The notes: generated by a model from the sequence alone, not told the origin. Counted from the first letter of the stretch, positions 23,820 through 36,600 are shown. The stretch: 64,000 nucleotides of DNA from Emydura subglobosa (GCA_007922225.1 ML680005.1:186001-250000), one strand, 5' to 3'. Program-made: numbers and translations.

Positions 23820-23939
23820 ATGAGTGCTGAAGCTGGGCCAAAGCGAGGCCGAGCCCCTACCTCTGGGGACAAGAAATCTAAGCGGAAGGTGAAGAGACGG
23901 GAAACCTACTCAGTCTATATCTACAAAGTACTGAAACAG
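23820..23939 (+). CDS. H2BK1: H2B.K variant histone, exon 1 (N-terminal tail and start of alpha-1)
   Basis: The exon encodes 40 residues beginning MSAEAGPKRG and ending YIYKVLKQ, then a consensus donor CAG|GTGAGT. The tail is basic (KKSKRKVKRR) but unlike the canonical H2B tail and about seven residues shorter; from RRETYSVYIYKVLKQ on it is recognisably H2B. The start is chosen because MSAE matches the remembered human H2BK1 start (formerly H2BE1) and because the upstream in-frame ATG at 23751 lies within a few bases of the TATA box. Canonical H2B genes have no introns, whereas this one is split just after the first helix. It sits between ABCF2 and IQCA1L, as in human. It would package DNA as a histone partner of H4/H2A; germline use is suggested by studies of the mammalian family, not by this sequence. 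Confidence 0.92.
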
Positions 23940-25626
<1,687 letters not shown>

Positions 25627-25677
25627 GGGGCAGGGGGTGGGGGGCTGCCGAGCCCCTGCCTCTGTCCACGTCCCCTG

Positions 25678-25683
25678 AATAAA
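25678..25683 (+). terminator. H2BK1: H2BK1 polyadenylation signal
   Basis: AATAAA lies 52 bp after the stop and is followed by a GT-rich tract (25709-25740), the usual downstream element. The message is therefore polyadenylated, unlike replication-dependent histone messages. Confidence 0.85.
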
Positions 25684-25810
25684 GCCTGCGGTCCCTCAGC
25701 AGAGGCAGTGTCCGTCTGTCTGTGTGTCGGTGTGTGTGTGGGGTGGGGGGGCCAGGCCAGGCCAGGCAGGGCACCGGGGGGGGGGGGTCAAGGGGCGGAA
25801 CAGGGTTTAC

Positions 25811-25811
<1 letters not shown>

Positions 25812-25853
<42 letters not shown>

Positions 25854-26253
25854 NNNNNNNNNNNNNNNNNNNNNNNNNNNNNNNNNNNNNNNNNNNNNNN
25901 NNNNNNNNNNNNNNNNNNNNNNNNNNNNNNNNNNNNNNNNNNNNNNNNNNNNNNNNNNNNNNNNNNNNNNNNNNNNNNNNNNNNNNNNNNNNNNNNNNNN
26001 NNNNNNNNNNNNNNNNNNNNNNNNNNNNNNNNNNNNNNNNNNNNNNNNNNNNNNNNNNNNNNNNNNNNNNNNNNNNNNNNNNNNNNNNNNNNNNNNNNNN
26101 NNNNNNNNNNNNNNNNNNNNNNNNNNNNNNNNNNNNNNNNNNNNNNNNNNNNNNNNNNNNNNNNNNNNNNNNNNNNNNNNNNNNNNNNNNNNNNNNNNNN
26201 NNNNNNNNNNNNNNNNNNNNNNNNNNNNNNNNNNNNNNNNNNNNNNNNNNNNN
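25812..26253. other. Poly-C run followed by a 400-N assembly gap
   Basis: A run of 42 C (25812-25853) leads directly into 400 N (25854-26253). The preceding G-runs (25740-25796) could form G-quadruplexes. The round gap size and the homopolymer suggest a sequencing failure, not a measured gap. Confidence 0.95.
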
Positions 26254-26299
26254 CCGGCCCAGGGGGGGGCTGCGGAAACCCTGCCCTTTATCCGGGGGG

Positions 26300-26580
26300 G
26301 CACCGGGCGCGGGGTGGGGCACGATGGGGTGCAGGCAAGGGGCGGGGCACGGGGTCTTGTGGGGCAGGTGTCTGGGCGGGGGGATCGGTGCAGGCACTGG
26401 GACAATGTGGGGGGGCTGGGAGGGGCACAGGGTATTGTGGGGCAGGTGTATGGGCGGGGGATCAGTGCAGGTGAAGGGTGCGGGCAGTGGGGCAATGCAA
26501 GGGGCACAGGGTATTGTGGGGCAGGTGTATGGGCAGGGGGATCGGTGCAGGTGAAGGGTGCAGGCCCTGGGCTGATTCAG
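26300..26580. repeat. G-rich minisatellite, period about 79 bp
   Basis: Three units start near 26343, 26422 and 26501. They share 'ggggcacagggtattgtgg', 'ggcaggtgtatgggc' and 'atcggtgcagg'. The array probably continues into the gap. Confidence 0.75.
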
Positions 26581-26729
26581 GGTGGGGGTTGGGGAAGGCA
26601 CCAGAAGACAGTCTGACTGCCACGTCCAGGGTTGAATGCCTGACTCTGGGCTGCTCTGGGGGGTTGAGGTGGGGGGCGGCGGGCGGGCTGAGCTGGGTTG
26701 CTGTTTAAGGCGAGGGGAGGGGACTGGTG

Positions 26730-26749
26730 ATGCCCGTCCATACAGCGAG
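26730..26749 (+). CDS. IQCA1L: Candidate IQCA1L leader exon
   Basis: ATG at 26730 begins a six-codon stretch (MPVHTA) plus AG, followed by the donor GCGAG|GTGAAC. The next exon starts with a single base C at 26942, so the joined codon AGC (Ser) restores frame: MPVHTAS then TYTKMWLES. IQCA1/DRC11 proteins begin with a short leader before a similar YxKxW segment. The phase fit and position support it; such a short exon could occur by chance. Confidence 0.42.
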
Positions 26750-26941
26750 GTGAACCTGTGAGTTACGCTCAGGCTGTTTTCAGTACTAGCCCATAGACCT
26801 ATAGGCCCGCTGTCAGGGAAGTGGCTGCCAGAGAATCATTGCTGAGGTGGGGGCAGGATAAAGGGGAAGTTAGGCCCCAGCGTCGTGGGCTGCGGCCAAA
26901 TCTCCAGCTCCTGTGCACTGAGGAGGTGTTGCTCTCTCTAG

Positions 26942-27269
26942 CACCTATACGAAGATGTGGCTGGAGTCTCAGGCTGCCCTGCAGGAGCTGCTGGCCCAGG
27001 AGCTGCCATCTCAGCCCCTGCGGCCGGAGAAGGACCGAAGGCTGTTCTTCCACATACTGGCCACCCTCTTCCTGCGCTACCTGCAGATCGTGCGCTGCCT
27101 GGAGACCTGCTATGACCAAATGGTGCATCCGCAGAAGCGCCGGGTGCTGCGGCACGTGCTCGATGGGGTGATGGGCCGTGTGCTGGAGCTGAAGAACGAG
27201 ATGGTGGAGATGGAGCTTTCCGAGTATCACTACATGGATGATGTGCTGCAGGACCTCAAGCTCACCCCA
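26942..27269 (+). CDS. IQCA1L: IQCA1L (DRC11/IQCA1-like) N-terminal exon
   Basis: The exon follows the acceptor ctctctctag and ends at CCA|GTGAGA, phase 0. From 26943 it reads TYTKMWLESQAALQELL and continues to LQDLKLTP. An in-frame ATG lies at 26955, but the four preceding codons also resemble the family (IYNKLW-type), so a start further upstream is likely. Strongly family-typical segments are the PEKDR stretch, YDQMVHPQKRRVLRHVLDG, LELKNEMVEMEL and the closing DLKLTP. IQCA1 (DRC11 in Chlamydomonas) is a subunit of the nexin-dynein regulatory complex of motile cilia; the paralog IQCA1L is its neighbour in human, next to ABCF2. The gene runs downstream on the same strand as H2BK1 and begins about 1 kb after its poly(A) signal. 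Confidence 0.92.
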
Positions 27270-27389
27270 GTGAGAGGGGCCTGGGGCAAAGGAGGGGGTG
27301 CTGTCCTCATGAGAGAGTGGGGCTGAGGAACGGTGTCCTTGGTTTGAGATCTGCAGTGCAATTTGTTGGCCTGGCGAGGGGGGTGTGCT

Positions 27390-27770
27390 GTGTCATGGGG
27401 CAGTGTCAAGGTGTGCTCGCCTAGGGTGGGTTCACAGTGTTGCTGGGGTGCACAGTACTGGCACAGGGTGGGGGAGGGGCAGTATCATTGAGGTGCACTG
27501 GTGGGGTGGGGTAGGGGAGGAGTGGGGTGGGTTGGGTGCACTGAACGGGCACAGGGTGGGGGCGGGGCAGTGTCATTGCAAGGCGACGCTGGTGTGGGGA
27601 GAAACAGAGTTGGTTGGGTGCACTGGGTTGGAGCTAAGAGGGGCGGCATCATGGGATGGGGGAGGGCTAGCGTTGGTTGGGTGCACTGTACTGGCGCTAT
27701 GTGGTGGCCCACCGTTGTTGTGGGGCTGCAGTGTTGTTGGGTGTATTGTGCTGGGTGGGGTCATCATGGC
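27390..27770. repeat. Minisatellite, irregular units of about 60-70 bp
   Basis: The unit core 'ggttgggtgcactg' recurs near 27533, 27613 and 27676, and variants recur near 27447 and 27736. It is interspersed with 'gggcacagggtgggggcgggg' and 'cagtgtcattg'. It lies just after an IQCA1L exon. Confidence 0.65.
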
Positions 27771-29279
27771 AGCATGTTCGCTTCCCCACAGCAGAGGAAG
27801 CATTGTAGGGCAGTTGTTGACCCCAGTGCACAGGGTCTGATGGGGGAGGCTGCTCCTGGCAGTGGAGGCTCATGCTGATGTGGTGAGGTGGATCAAGAGA
27901 AGATGTTTCAGCTGCTAATATCCCAATCTTGGGAGTCTCGATAATATGCAAGAGGAAATGGAAACTCTCATTGATAAGAAAAATTTGTTATAATTGATGT
28001 GACCGCTCAGGGGTGAGCTGCATGTGTGATCTCTCCGCTGCTGCCCTGTGAACACTTTTCAGGAGGCAGGGCTCGCTCTGCGATTCCCGCACAGGGGAAA
28101 TCCAGGGGTGATGTCACTTTAGACTGGGTCACCAGGTTACCATATTCCCAGTTTCCACCTCCCTGTTGTGGGTACAGGGTGAATGATGTCCTAGACCTCC
28201 TCTGGACTCTCTTGAGTGCACCCCTTGGGTGACAGGTTCTGCTCCCTCCCCCCCTCTCTCCAGATGGCCCGTGCAGTTCTACCTCTCAGACTGGATCCTG
28301 GCCCCCCTTGTTTCCAACCATTTTGTCATGGCGGGCCCAGCTGTAATTGGCACGTGCAAGACAGTCCTGTCAGGGTGCCTGTGGCCTGCTGCTGAGCTTC
28401 TTCCAAACAACTGCATTGTCCATTCACCCAAAGACATGCAGCAAGCAGAGGAAAGGGTAAATCACCCAAGGTCCACGTGACCTGGAGTGCAGGGTTCTTG
28501 GAGCAGTCCAGAGCGTTGCTCCAGCACCTGAACTCCAGGATGGCATGGTGCTCTGGCACTTCGCCTGGCAAGTGGGGTCATAGCACCACTCAGTTATGGT
28601 CCATCTGCCCCTCTGTCATAAGTCCAATCTGAGTGGTATTGTAAGCAGGCCTGGGCGGGTACAATGCTGCTCAGGTTTGGCCCAGCTGAGCCTGTCTGAC
28701 ATTTGGGGAGGGGTTGGGTGGGCCACATTTGAGTGAGTGGCATTGCAACCAGGCATATTGGATTCCACCGCCACTCAGGTGTGGCCTGGCTCTTCTGCCA
28801 TCTTGATGCAGGAAAGGCTACCTGGGTGGAGCCTGGGTGGCACTGCAGTCCTACATGCCAGGTCGTGATGCCACTTTTCTTTTCCATGTGGCTCACAGCA
28901 TGTGGCTATGCGTGGGTGATGGGAGCAAGTGGAACTGCTGGGCAGCCAGAATCACCCTGGCTTATGAGCAGAGTACTCCACCATGGGGGTGGGCAATGAG
29001 TGGCCAGGAAGATCCTGGGCTGGAGGGTGAAGGGCTGGGGTGGGGGCGTGCTGTGAGGCGAGTGGGGGTGTTTTGGCATGGTGGGGTTGGGGGCTGTGGC
29101 TAGTGGGGCTGAGGTGTTGGGGACTTGATGAGCAAGGTATGTCAGGCCTGTTGAGATGGGGGGGGGGGCGGTGGAGGGTTGCTGGAGTATGTGTGGCGTG
29201 AGGGGCATTCACGAGTCTGGGGGCGGGGTGGGCTTGGGTATGTGTGAGATGGGGTGCTTTGCTGAGCAGCCCCTGGTCA
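27771..29279. other. Unclassified intronic sequence
   Basis: It contains a G-rich, low-complexity stretch at about 28990-29260. No exon or known repeat was recognised. Confidence 0.45.
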
Positions 29280-29367
29280 TAAGTGGCAGTGGGGAGGTCT
29301 AGGTTGGACATTAGGAATGACTTTTTCCCTAAGAGGGTAGTGAAGCACTCGAATGGGTTACCTAGGG
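29280..29367 (+). mobile_element. CR1 3' portion, left piece
   Basis: The plus-strand CR1 C-terminal RT region ('gtggggaggtctaggttgg', 'gtgaagcactcgaatggg') is cut at 29367 by a hAT element and continues at 30464. Confidence 0.85.
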
Positions 29368-30463
29368 TATCGTTTCTCAACCTGTGGTACACGTACCCCT
29401 GGGGGTGCGTCAGACACAGGCAGGGGGTATATGGTGAAAAACCCAGTGAAGGGAGGCAAGCGGCAGTCACCGACTTCTGGGGAAGCCAGGTGGCAGCCGC
29501 CTGCTTCTTGCCCGGTCCCAGCTGGGAGGCAGGCGGCAGCTGCCCCAGTCCTGGGAAGCTGGGCGGCAGCTGCCGGCCTTTTGGGATGCCGGCTGGTAGC
29601 CACTGGCTTGGGCAGCAGCCCCTGGCTTTTTGGGAATCTGGGCAGCAGCTGCCCGCACCTGAGCTGGGTTCTCAGCTGGGTGGCTGCCACCCGCGCCCCG
29701 GCTCTGAGCCGAGAGACAGCCTCCCAGGCCTTGGCTTGAAGATGTGCAGCAGCTGCCTGCCGCCTGCCCCCATCTCCGAATCCCAGCCTGCGCAGAAGCC
29801 TCCTTCGCCCAAACTTGGAGCAGGTGGCGGTTGCTCACCTCCCGGGCTGGCAGCCAGGCAGCAGTTGCCTGCAACTTGCCCAGGTGGCAGCTCCTCTCCC
29901 CGGCTCAAAGCCCGGTACCCAGAAAGCCAGGCGGAGAGCCCCGTGGCTAGCCAAGTCCTCCAGCCGGGCTCTACCTGCAGGCTTACTTGTCAGTTTCATT
30001 GCTCTGGTTGTGCAGTGAAATTGACAACTATGACAGCCCCAGATTTTACCAGTATAAAAATGTTGAGAGGCCCAGTGTGATTTGCCCCAGGCCCTCACCC
30101 CCCTAGGGACGGCCACGGGGAGCGCTGCTATCCACTCTGGTGGACTGCTAGTGCCTGCTCAGACCTCACAAGTTCCCGCCTGTGGGAGGAGAACACCACA
30201 TGACCCTGCCACCAGGCCATAGTGACTGGCTGGCATTGACCTTTGCTCTTATATGGAGGAAGGAGGGGAGAAACAGCAGGGGGTTTTGTAATCTGCCACA
30301 GCCACACAGCTCTGCAGAACTCAGACCTCTCCTGCTGGATGAGAAATAGTCATCCAGCGGTAAAGGGGAAAAGATTGTATTTCTCAGAGTGGAAAACTGC
30401 GTGTTGGGGTACTTTTTAAAATGTTCAGATGTTAGGGGGTACTTAAAAGGTTGAGAAACACTG
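29368..30463. mobile_element. 1096-bp hAT-like element inserted in a CR1
   Basis: The termini are 'tatcgtttctcaacc' and 'ggttgagaaacactg'. The flanking 8-bp duplication is acctaggg (29360-29367) and atctaggg (30464-30471). The interior holds degenerate GC-rich repeats (variants of 'ctgggcggcagctgcc', about 29490-29900) and no transposase. The 265-codon open frame across it (29283-30080) is accidental. Confidence 0.75.
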
Positions 30464-30630
30464 ATCTAGGGAGGTGGTGGCATCTCCATCCTTAGAGGTT
30501 TTTAAGGCCTGGTTTGGCAAATCCCTGGCTGGGATGATTTAGTTGGGGTTAGTCCTGCTGTGAGCAGGGGGTTGGACTAGATGACCTCCTGAGGTCCCTT
30601 CCAACCCTAGTCTTCTATGATTCCATGCTG
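30464..30630 (+). mobile_element. CR1 3' portion, right piece with 3' end
   Basis: It continues the piece at 29280-29367 and ends with the typical 'gggttggactagatgacc' and 'tcttctatgattccatg' terminus. Confidence 0.9.
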
Positions 30631-30857
30631 TGCAGGATTAGCAGCAGCTGGAGCAGTGCAGTGGTTTGTTCTGAGATCCAATAGGGCCTATCATTCTTGA
30701 AAAATCTGGTGACCCTGCATTTCTGTGGTGCTAGATGTGCTGTTTGGGTGGGACAGAGCATGGGCAAATATCTGAATATATGAAATATTGAAACAGAGCA
30801 ATGTAGAGCAGCTCAATGACTCGCTCATTGTAGGTTAGCCACAAACCCTAATTGCTG

Positions 30858-31186
30858 TAAATCATAGAAGTGTCAGACTGGAAGGGGCTCTGAGCGGTCT
30901 TTTTAGTCCAGACCCTGCACTCAAGGCAGGACTAAGTATTATCTAGACCATCCCTGGCAGGCGTCTGTCCAGCCTGCTCTTAAAAATTGCCAATGTTGGA
31001 GATTCCACAATATCCCTGGGCAATTTATTCCGGTGCGAACTACCCTGACAGTCAGGAAGTTTTTCCTCATTGCTGCAGTTTAAGCCCATTGCTTCTTATC
31101 CTGTCCTCAGAGTTAAGGAGAACAACTTTTCTCCCTCCTCCTTGTAAGAACCATATGTACTTGAAAACTGTTATCATGACCCCTGT
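30858..31186 (-). mobile_element. Host CR1 of a triple nest, piece 1 (3' end)
   Basis: The 3' end ('aatcatagaagtgtcagactgg') and adjacent RT C-terminal sequence are on the minus strand. It stops at 'atcatgacccc' and resumes at about 32286. Confidence 0.75.
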
Positions 31187-32298
31187 GATGTTCCCCTAGT
31201 GCAATCTGGACTAGTGAATTGCTGTGTTACCCCAGTCCTCCACTCCTGGAGCCTGTCTTGCTGTGCTTTGATGTGTGAACTCCCGCTCCTAGGCAGCTCA
31301 CACACAGCCACCAGCAAGCAAATTGCTCCCCCAACTCAGTGAGTGCATCTAGCCAGCCACTCAAGGGATTATGTAATGGTATGACCCCAGGCATTACTCA
31401 GTCCCAGATGCAACCCTAGGAATTTCCGGTTTACAGAATTCAATGCTGCCAACTGGACACTGCAAGCTCATATGTTTGTCAATTTAACAAAGAAATTGAT
31501 ATGCACCAGCCTTGTCCCTTTAAATGGAGTCTCTAACGCACCTTAAATCAAATGCATTGGTTCAGGTAAGATAAACAAATTTATTAAACTTCAGAAGGGT
31601 TTTAAGTGATAATAAGTCAGAGGAAAGCAAGTCAGGTTGAGTCAAAATAAACAAAAGCCAAACACATTCTAAACTAAGCTTAACGCTTTCAGCTTCCTTC
31701 CAAACTCAGATGATTCTCACCACAGTCTGGCTGGATTCCCTTCCAGCCAAGCTCTCCCGCTGGGTCAGTGCTTCAGTTGCCTGGTGGTGTTTGTAGATGG
31801 GGGTGGAAAAAAGAGAGAGAGAGTAGCAAAATGTTTCCCTTTTTAAAATGTTCCTTTTCCCCTCTGGGACTTTGCACCTCCCCCCCCCCTTTCCCCCTTC
31901 AGGGTCAGGTAATGAACAGTGTTGGGGCAGAGAGGACCATACATGGAGTCACTGAGATCCTTTGTTGATGATTAGGCCAGTCTTTTGTTCCTGGAATGTG
32001 GAGCTGGGTTTGCTCTATACCAGCCTTAATGAGGTGCGAACTGCCCCTCTGCGCAGAGAATCTTGCTTGGATATGTTTTGAGCCATGAGTCACATTTTTG
32101 GGGTTATCACATAACGAGGCCTCATAACTCTACACGACATTGCAACAAACATATTACTATAAGGATAGTGTTCCGTACATCAAGAGCATTCCAGAAACAT
32201 CTTACATGATGTACTTTGCATTTAACCATACACAATTACACTATAAGGGTGATCATAGGGGGTGCAGTGTTTCATAGTGTTCCCCCCCCCCCCCCCCA
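31187..32298 (-). mobile_element. 1.1-kb LTR-like insertion with poly-C end
   Basis: It interrupts the host CR1 at 'gacccc'. It starts 'tgtgatgttcccc' and ends 'catagtgttccccc' within a C17 run (32282-32298). On the minus strand an AATAAA lies at 31585-31580. The interior is non-coding. It resembles a long-terminal-repeat-type sequence, but no clean TG...CA pair or target duplication is visible, so the class is uncertain. The minus strand is assigned from the AATAAA alone. Confidence 0.4.
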
Positions 32299-32721
32299 GT
32301 CATCTTTTCTCCAGACTAAACAAACCCAGTTTTTCCAATCTTCCCTCACAGGTCATGTTCTTTAGACCTTTGATCTTTTTTGCTTTTCGCTGGACTTCCT
32401 CCAATTTGTCCACCATAAGTGGTTCTCAGTTGTGGGCCATGGGCCATTTGTGGGCCAATCAGCACACAGCTGTGGCCTACGTGACATCCTCAGGGCCATA
32501 CAGGTTGTATATAGAGAGTGTGGCTGTGGCCTACATAACAGAGAGCTGCATATGCGGCCCACAATGATAAATAGGTTGAGAACCAGTGGTCCACATCTTT
32601 CCTGAAATTGGTGCCCAGAACTGGATGCAATTCTTCAGTTGAGAGGCCTAATCAGCACAGAGTAGAGCGGCAGAATTCTTGTCTTCCTTACAACGCTCCT
32701 GCTAATACATTCCCAAATGAT
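32299..32721 (-). mobile_element. Host CR1 of the triple nest, piece 2
   Basis: The minus-strand CR1 resumes with 'cttttctccagactaaacaaaccc', is interrupted by the MITE at 32416-32588, and then reads on to about 32721, where a young plus-strand CR1 has inserted. Confidence 0.75.
32416..32588. mobile_element. 173-bp hAT MITE
   Basis: The termini 'taagtggttctcag' and 'gttgagaaccagtg' are inverted. The flanks gtccacca (32408-32415) and gtccacat (32589-32596) match at 7 of 8 positions. Deleting it restores 'ttgtccacatctttcc' of the host CR1. Confidence 0.75.
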
Positions 32722-33161
32722 CTTTGCAACAAAAATGATTAGGGGGCTGGAGCACAGGACTTATGAGGAGAGACTGAGGGAACTGGGCTTGTTTAGTCTG
32801 CAAAAGAGAAGAATGAGGGGGGATTTGATAGCGGCCTTTAACTACCTGAAAGGGGGTTCCAGGGAGGATAGGGCTAGGCTGTTCTCGGTGGTGGCAGATG
32901 ACAGAACAAGGAGCAACGGTCTCAAGTTGCAGGGCGGGAGGCCTAGGTTGGACATTAGGAAAAAGTTTTTTACTAGGAGGGTGGTGAAGCACTGGAATGG
33001 GTTACCTAGGGAGGTGGTGGAATCTACATCCTTAGAGGTTTTTAAGCTGCGGCTTGACAAAGCCCTGGCTGGGATGATATAGCTGAGGTTAGTCCTGCTT
33101 TGAGCAGGGGGTTGGACTAGATGACCTCCTGAGGGGACTTCTAACTCTAATATTCTATGAA
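32722..33161 (+). mobile_element. Young 5'-truncated CR1 inserted in the host CR1
   Basis: It begins in the RT C-terminal domain ('aaaaatgattagggggctgg'), has an open frame of 121 codons (32717-33082) and ends in a CR1 3' end ('ctaatattctatgaatg'). Its sequence is close to the copies at 11843 and 41936. Confidence 0.9.
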
Positions 33162-33485
33162 TGCTGTTGTAAAAAAGCGCTGACTCATATTTAGCTTGTG
33201 ATCCACTATGAGCCCCAGATCCCTTTCTGCAGAATCCTTTCTAGGCAGTCATTTCCCATTTTGCACGTGTGCATCTGATTGTTCCTTCCTAGGTGGAGTA
33301 CTTTGCATTTGCCCTTATTGAACTTCATCCTATTTCCTTCAGACCATTTTTCCAGTTCATTCTGAATTTTAATCCTATCCTCCAAAGCACTTGCAACCAT
33401 GCCCAGGTTGGTATCATCAGCAAACTTTAAGTGTATTCTATATGCCATTATCTAAATCATTGATGAAGATGTTGAACAGAACCAT
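33162..33485 (-). mobile_element. Host CR1 of the triple nest, piece 3
   Basis: It continues the minus-strand RT region ('gctgactcatatttagcttgtgatcc') to the FADD-adjacent segment, with a decayed frame at 33206-33448. It ends near 33485. Confidence 0.75.
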
Positions 33486-33689
33486 AGTTGCTGCTGTGTT
33501 TTTATCTCAAAGATTTCAAAATTATCTAGACTGTAATGCTGGCATCTCTTCTTGCCAGGTGTTAACATAATGAGAGATCCATTGTTATCTTTTCTTCTTT
33601 TGGGAAAGATTAGAAAACAGATACTTTTGTTTTTTGTGATTAACTTGACGGTAAATAAAACGAGAAGTCATCATTTAATTAGCAAACTG
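33486..33689. other. Unclassified sequence
   Basis: Short AT-rich spacer between CR1 copies; nothing recognised. Confidence 0.4.
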
Positions 33690-36600
33690 GAGCAGCTTAT
33701 GGGAGTTTTGTGAGGGAGCTCTCCAGGTGAAGGAGGAGCAACTACATGACCCTGGGGGTGAATGTGTTCTCATTAGTTAGTGTGTGTTTGTGGTGTACTT
33801 GCTGCTGACTGAAATATAAAGTGTGCTCTGTTTGGGGGACCAGGTGCTGAGCCTAGAAGCCTAGGAGGCAAGGCTGAGAGCTTCTTAACAGGGCTTTGAT
33901 CCCCGAGCCCGTTAGCACCCATCAACCTTTAACCAGGGGGCAGGGGCTACTCAGGGAAAACAGAGGTTTAAAAAGCCTGCTCCAAAGTGACCAGAGGAGC
34001 TAGCGAACAGGGGACTTTTGCCAAGGAGCTTAGAGGGGAAGTGTGGGGTGGCTAGTTCCACTTCATTATCATTCTTTAAACTAAGGCAATAACCATCCCC
34101 TGATAAAACCAAAACAATAAAGGAAAGAGCTGCAGGAGTAAGAAGAGAATGCCGACCGAAGTCCAGCAGCAAAGTGGGGCTGTCCAGTTTATTGTGCTGA
34201 ATGCAGCATGTATGATTACATGCCTTATGGACAGGTGGCCTATGTGTGCATTTGGTGCATGGAGCTCCTGGCCGTCAGAGATCACATACGGGCTTCAGAT
34301 ACCAGCGTGGCTGAACTGGAGGAGGTAGAGGAGACAGAGGTACATGGATGAGAGTTTCCAGGACACAGAACGGTCCTACCCCCGGTCTGACAACCTCTGT
34401 ACTGTTGAGGATGATGAAAGCAAAGAGAACATAAAACTACAGCAAAGGAAAATGATCCCATAGTTAGGACCTTCCTCCCAGATGATGTCACGATATTCTC
34501 TTGCACTGGGGATTCCTCTCCGAGGGAGGGAACTCCAGTTATTAGGAAGAGACAAGTATTAGCAATGGGAGATTTCACCATTAGAAACATAGATGACTGG
34601 GTTTGTGATGAGCGGGACAACTGCATAGTGACGTGCCTGCCACGTGTGAAGGCTGAGAATCTCTTGAGACATCTAGGCAGATTTGTGCAGTGCTGGGGAG
34701 GAGCCGGTGATCGTGGTACATGTAGGTACCAGTGACATAGGGAAGGATAGGAGAGAGGTCCTGGAGGCTAAATTTAGGCTGCTAGGTAAGAGATTGAAGT
34801 CCAGGACCTCCATGGTAACGTTCTCAGAAATGCTTCCAGTTCCATGCGCAGGACCAGTTAGACGGGTAGAACTGCAGGGTCTCAATGCGTGGATGAGACA
34901 ATAGTGCAGGGAGGAGGGGTTTAGATTTATTAGGAACTGGGGAGGCCTTCTGGGAAAGGGAGAGCCTGTGCAAGAAGGATGAGCTCCACCTACACCAGAA
35001 TGGAACCAGATTGCTGGCACATAACATTAAAAAGGCCGTAGAGCAGTTTTTAAACTAAGGGCTGGGTGAAAGCTGACTGGTGTGGAGGAGCACGTGATTC
35101 AGATGGTGACGTCCCTTAGGGGAGGATCTATTAATGGTGATTCTCGATATCCTAGTAAGGAGGAGAGGATGAAAGATAAAATATTGGTAGGATCTAATGA
35201 GAAACATAATTGAATGGGACTCTTTCATTTGACTATCACATAATGGCAGACAGCTAACACGTGACAATTTCTTACAGTGCTTATGTAGAAATGCTAGAAG
35301 TCTAAATATTAAGATGGGTGAACTTGAGTGCCCTGTATTAAATGAGGACATTGATAAAACAGGCATCACAGAAAGTTGGTAGAAGGACGATAATGACTGG
35401 GATGCAGTAATACCATGGTACACAATATATCAGAAAGACAGAACAGGTCATACACATGGGAGAGTGGCACTATATGTGAAAACAAGCACAGAGTCAACTG
35501 AAATAAAAATCTTAAATGAACTAAACTGTACCATAGAATCTCTATGGCTAGTAACTCCATGCTTGAATAATAAGAATATAGCAGTAAGGACATACTACCT
35601 ACCATCGGACCAGGATAGCCATAGTGACTGTGAAATGCTCGGGGAGATTAGAGAGGCTATAAAAATAGAACTCAGTAATAGGGGATTTCAACTATTCCCA
35701 TATTCACTGGATACATGTCACTGCAGGGCGGCCTGCAGAGAGGAAGTGTGAACACCTTAAATAACAGCTTCTTGGAGAGCTAATCCTGGAACCCACAAGA
35801 GGAGAGGCAATTCTTGATTGAATCCTAAGTGGAGCACAGGATCTGGTCCAAGAGGTGATTATAGCTGAACTGCTTGGTAATAGTGACCATGACGTAATCA
35901 AATGTAACATCCCTGGGGGGAGGAAAACACCAAAGCAGCCCACCATGGTAGCATTTAATTTCAGAAAGGGGAACTACACTAACTAACTTCCTCATTTTTA
36001 ACATAAACTAAAAAGTACAGTGCCAAAAGTGAAATCCCTACTAGCTGCATAGAAACTTTTTAAAGACACCATAATTGAGACTCAATTTAAAGGTTTACCC
36101 CAAATTAAAAAACATAGTCAGAGGACCAGAAAAAGTGCCACTGTGGCTAAACAACAAAGTCAAAGAAGCAGTTCCAGGCAAAAAGGCACTTTTAAAAAGT
36201 GGCAGTTAAATCCTATTGAGGAAAATAGAAAGGAGCATCAACTCTGGCAAGTGACGTGTAAACACAGAATTAGGAAGGACAAAAGAGAATTTGAAGAACA
36301 GCTAGCCACAGACTCAAAGTAACAGCAAAAAAACTTTAAAAAGTACATCAGAAGCAGGAAACCTATTTAACAACCAGTGGGGCCACTGGACCATCGAGCT
36401 GCTAAGGGACACTCAGAGAAGATAAGGCTGTTGCTGAGAAACTAAATGAATTATTTGCATCGGTCTTCACGGCTGAGGATCTGAGGGAGATTCCCAAACC
36501 TGAGCCATCCTTTTTAGGTGACAAATCTGAGGAACTGTCCCAGATTGAGGTGTCCTTAGAGGATGTTTTGGAACAAATTGATAAATTAAACAGTAATAAG

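Noticed and set aside
25708..26616. Several long open frames spanning the poly-C run and the N gap on both strands
   Set aside because: They are open only because N and homopolymer codons contain no stops; there is no protein evidence.
26300..28000. Repeated blocks as a possible CRISPR array
   Set aside because: Repeats and spacers are not regular and all units are degenerate copies; this is a eukaryotic minisatellite.
29283..30080. 265-codon open frame
   Set aside because: It crosses from a CR1 fragment into a hAT element whose repetitive GC-rich core lacks stops.
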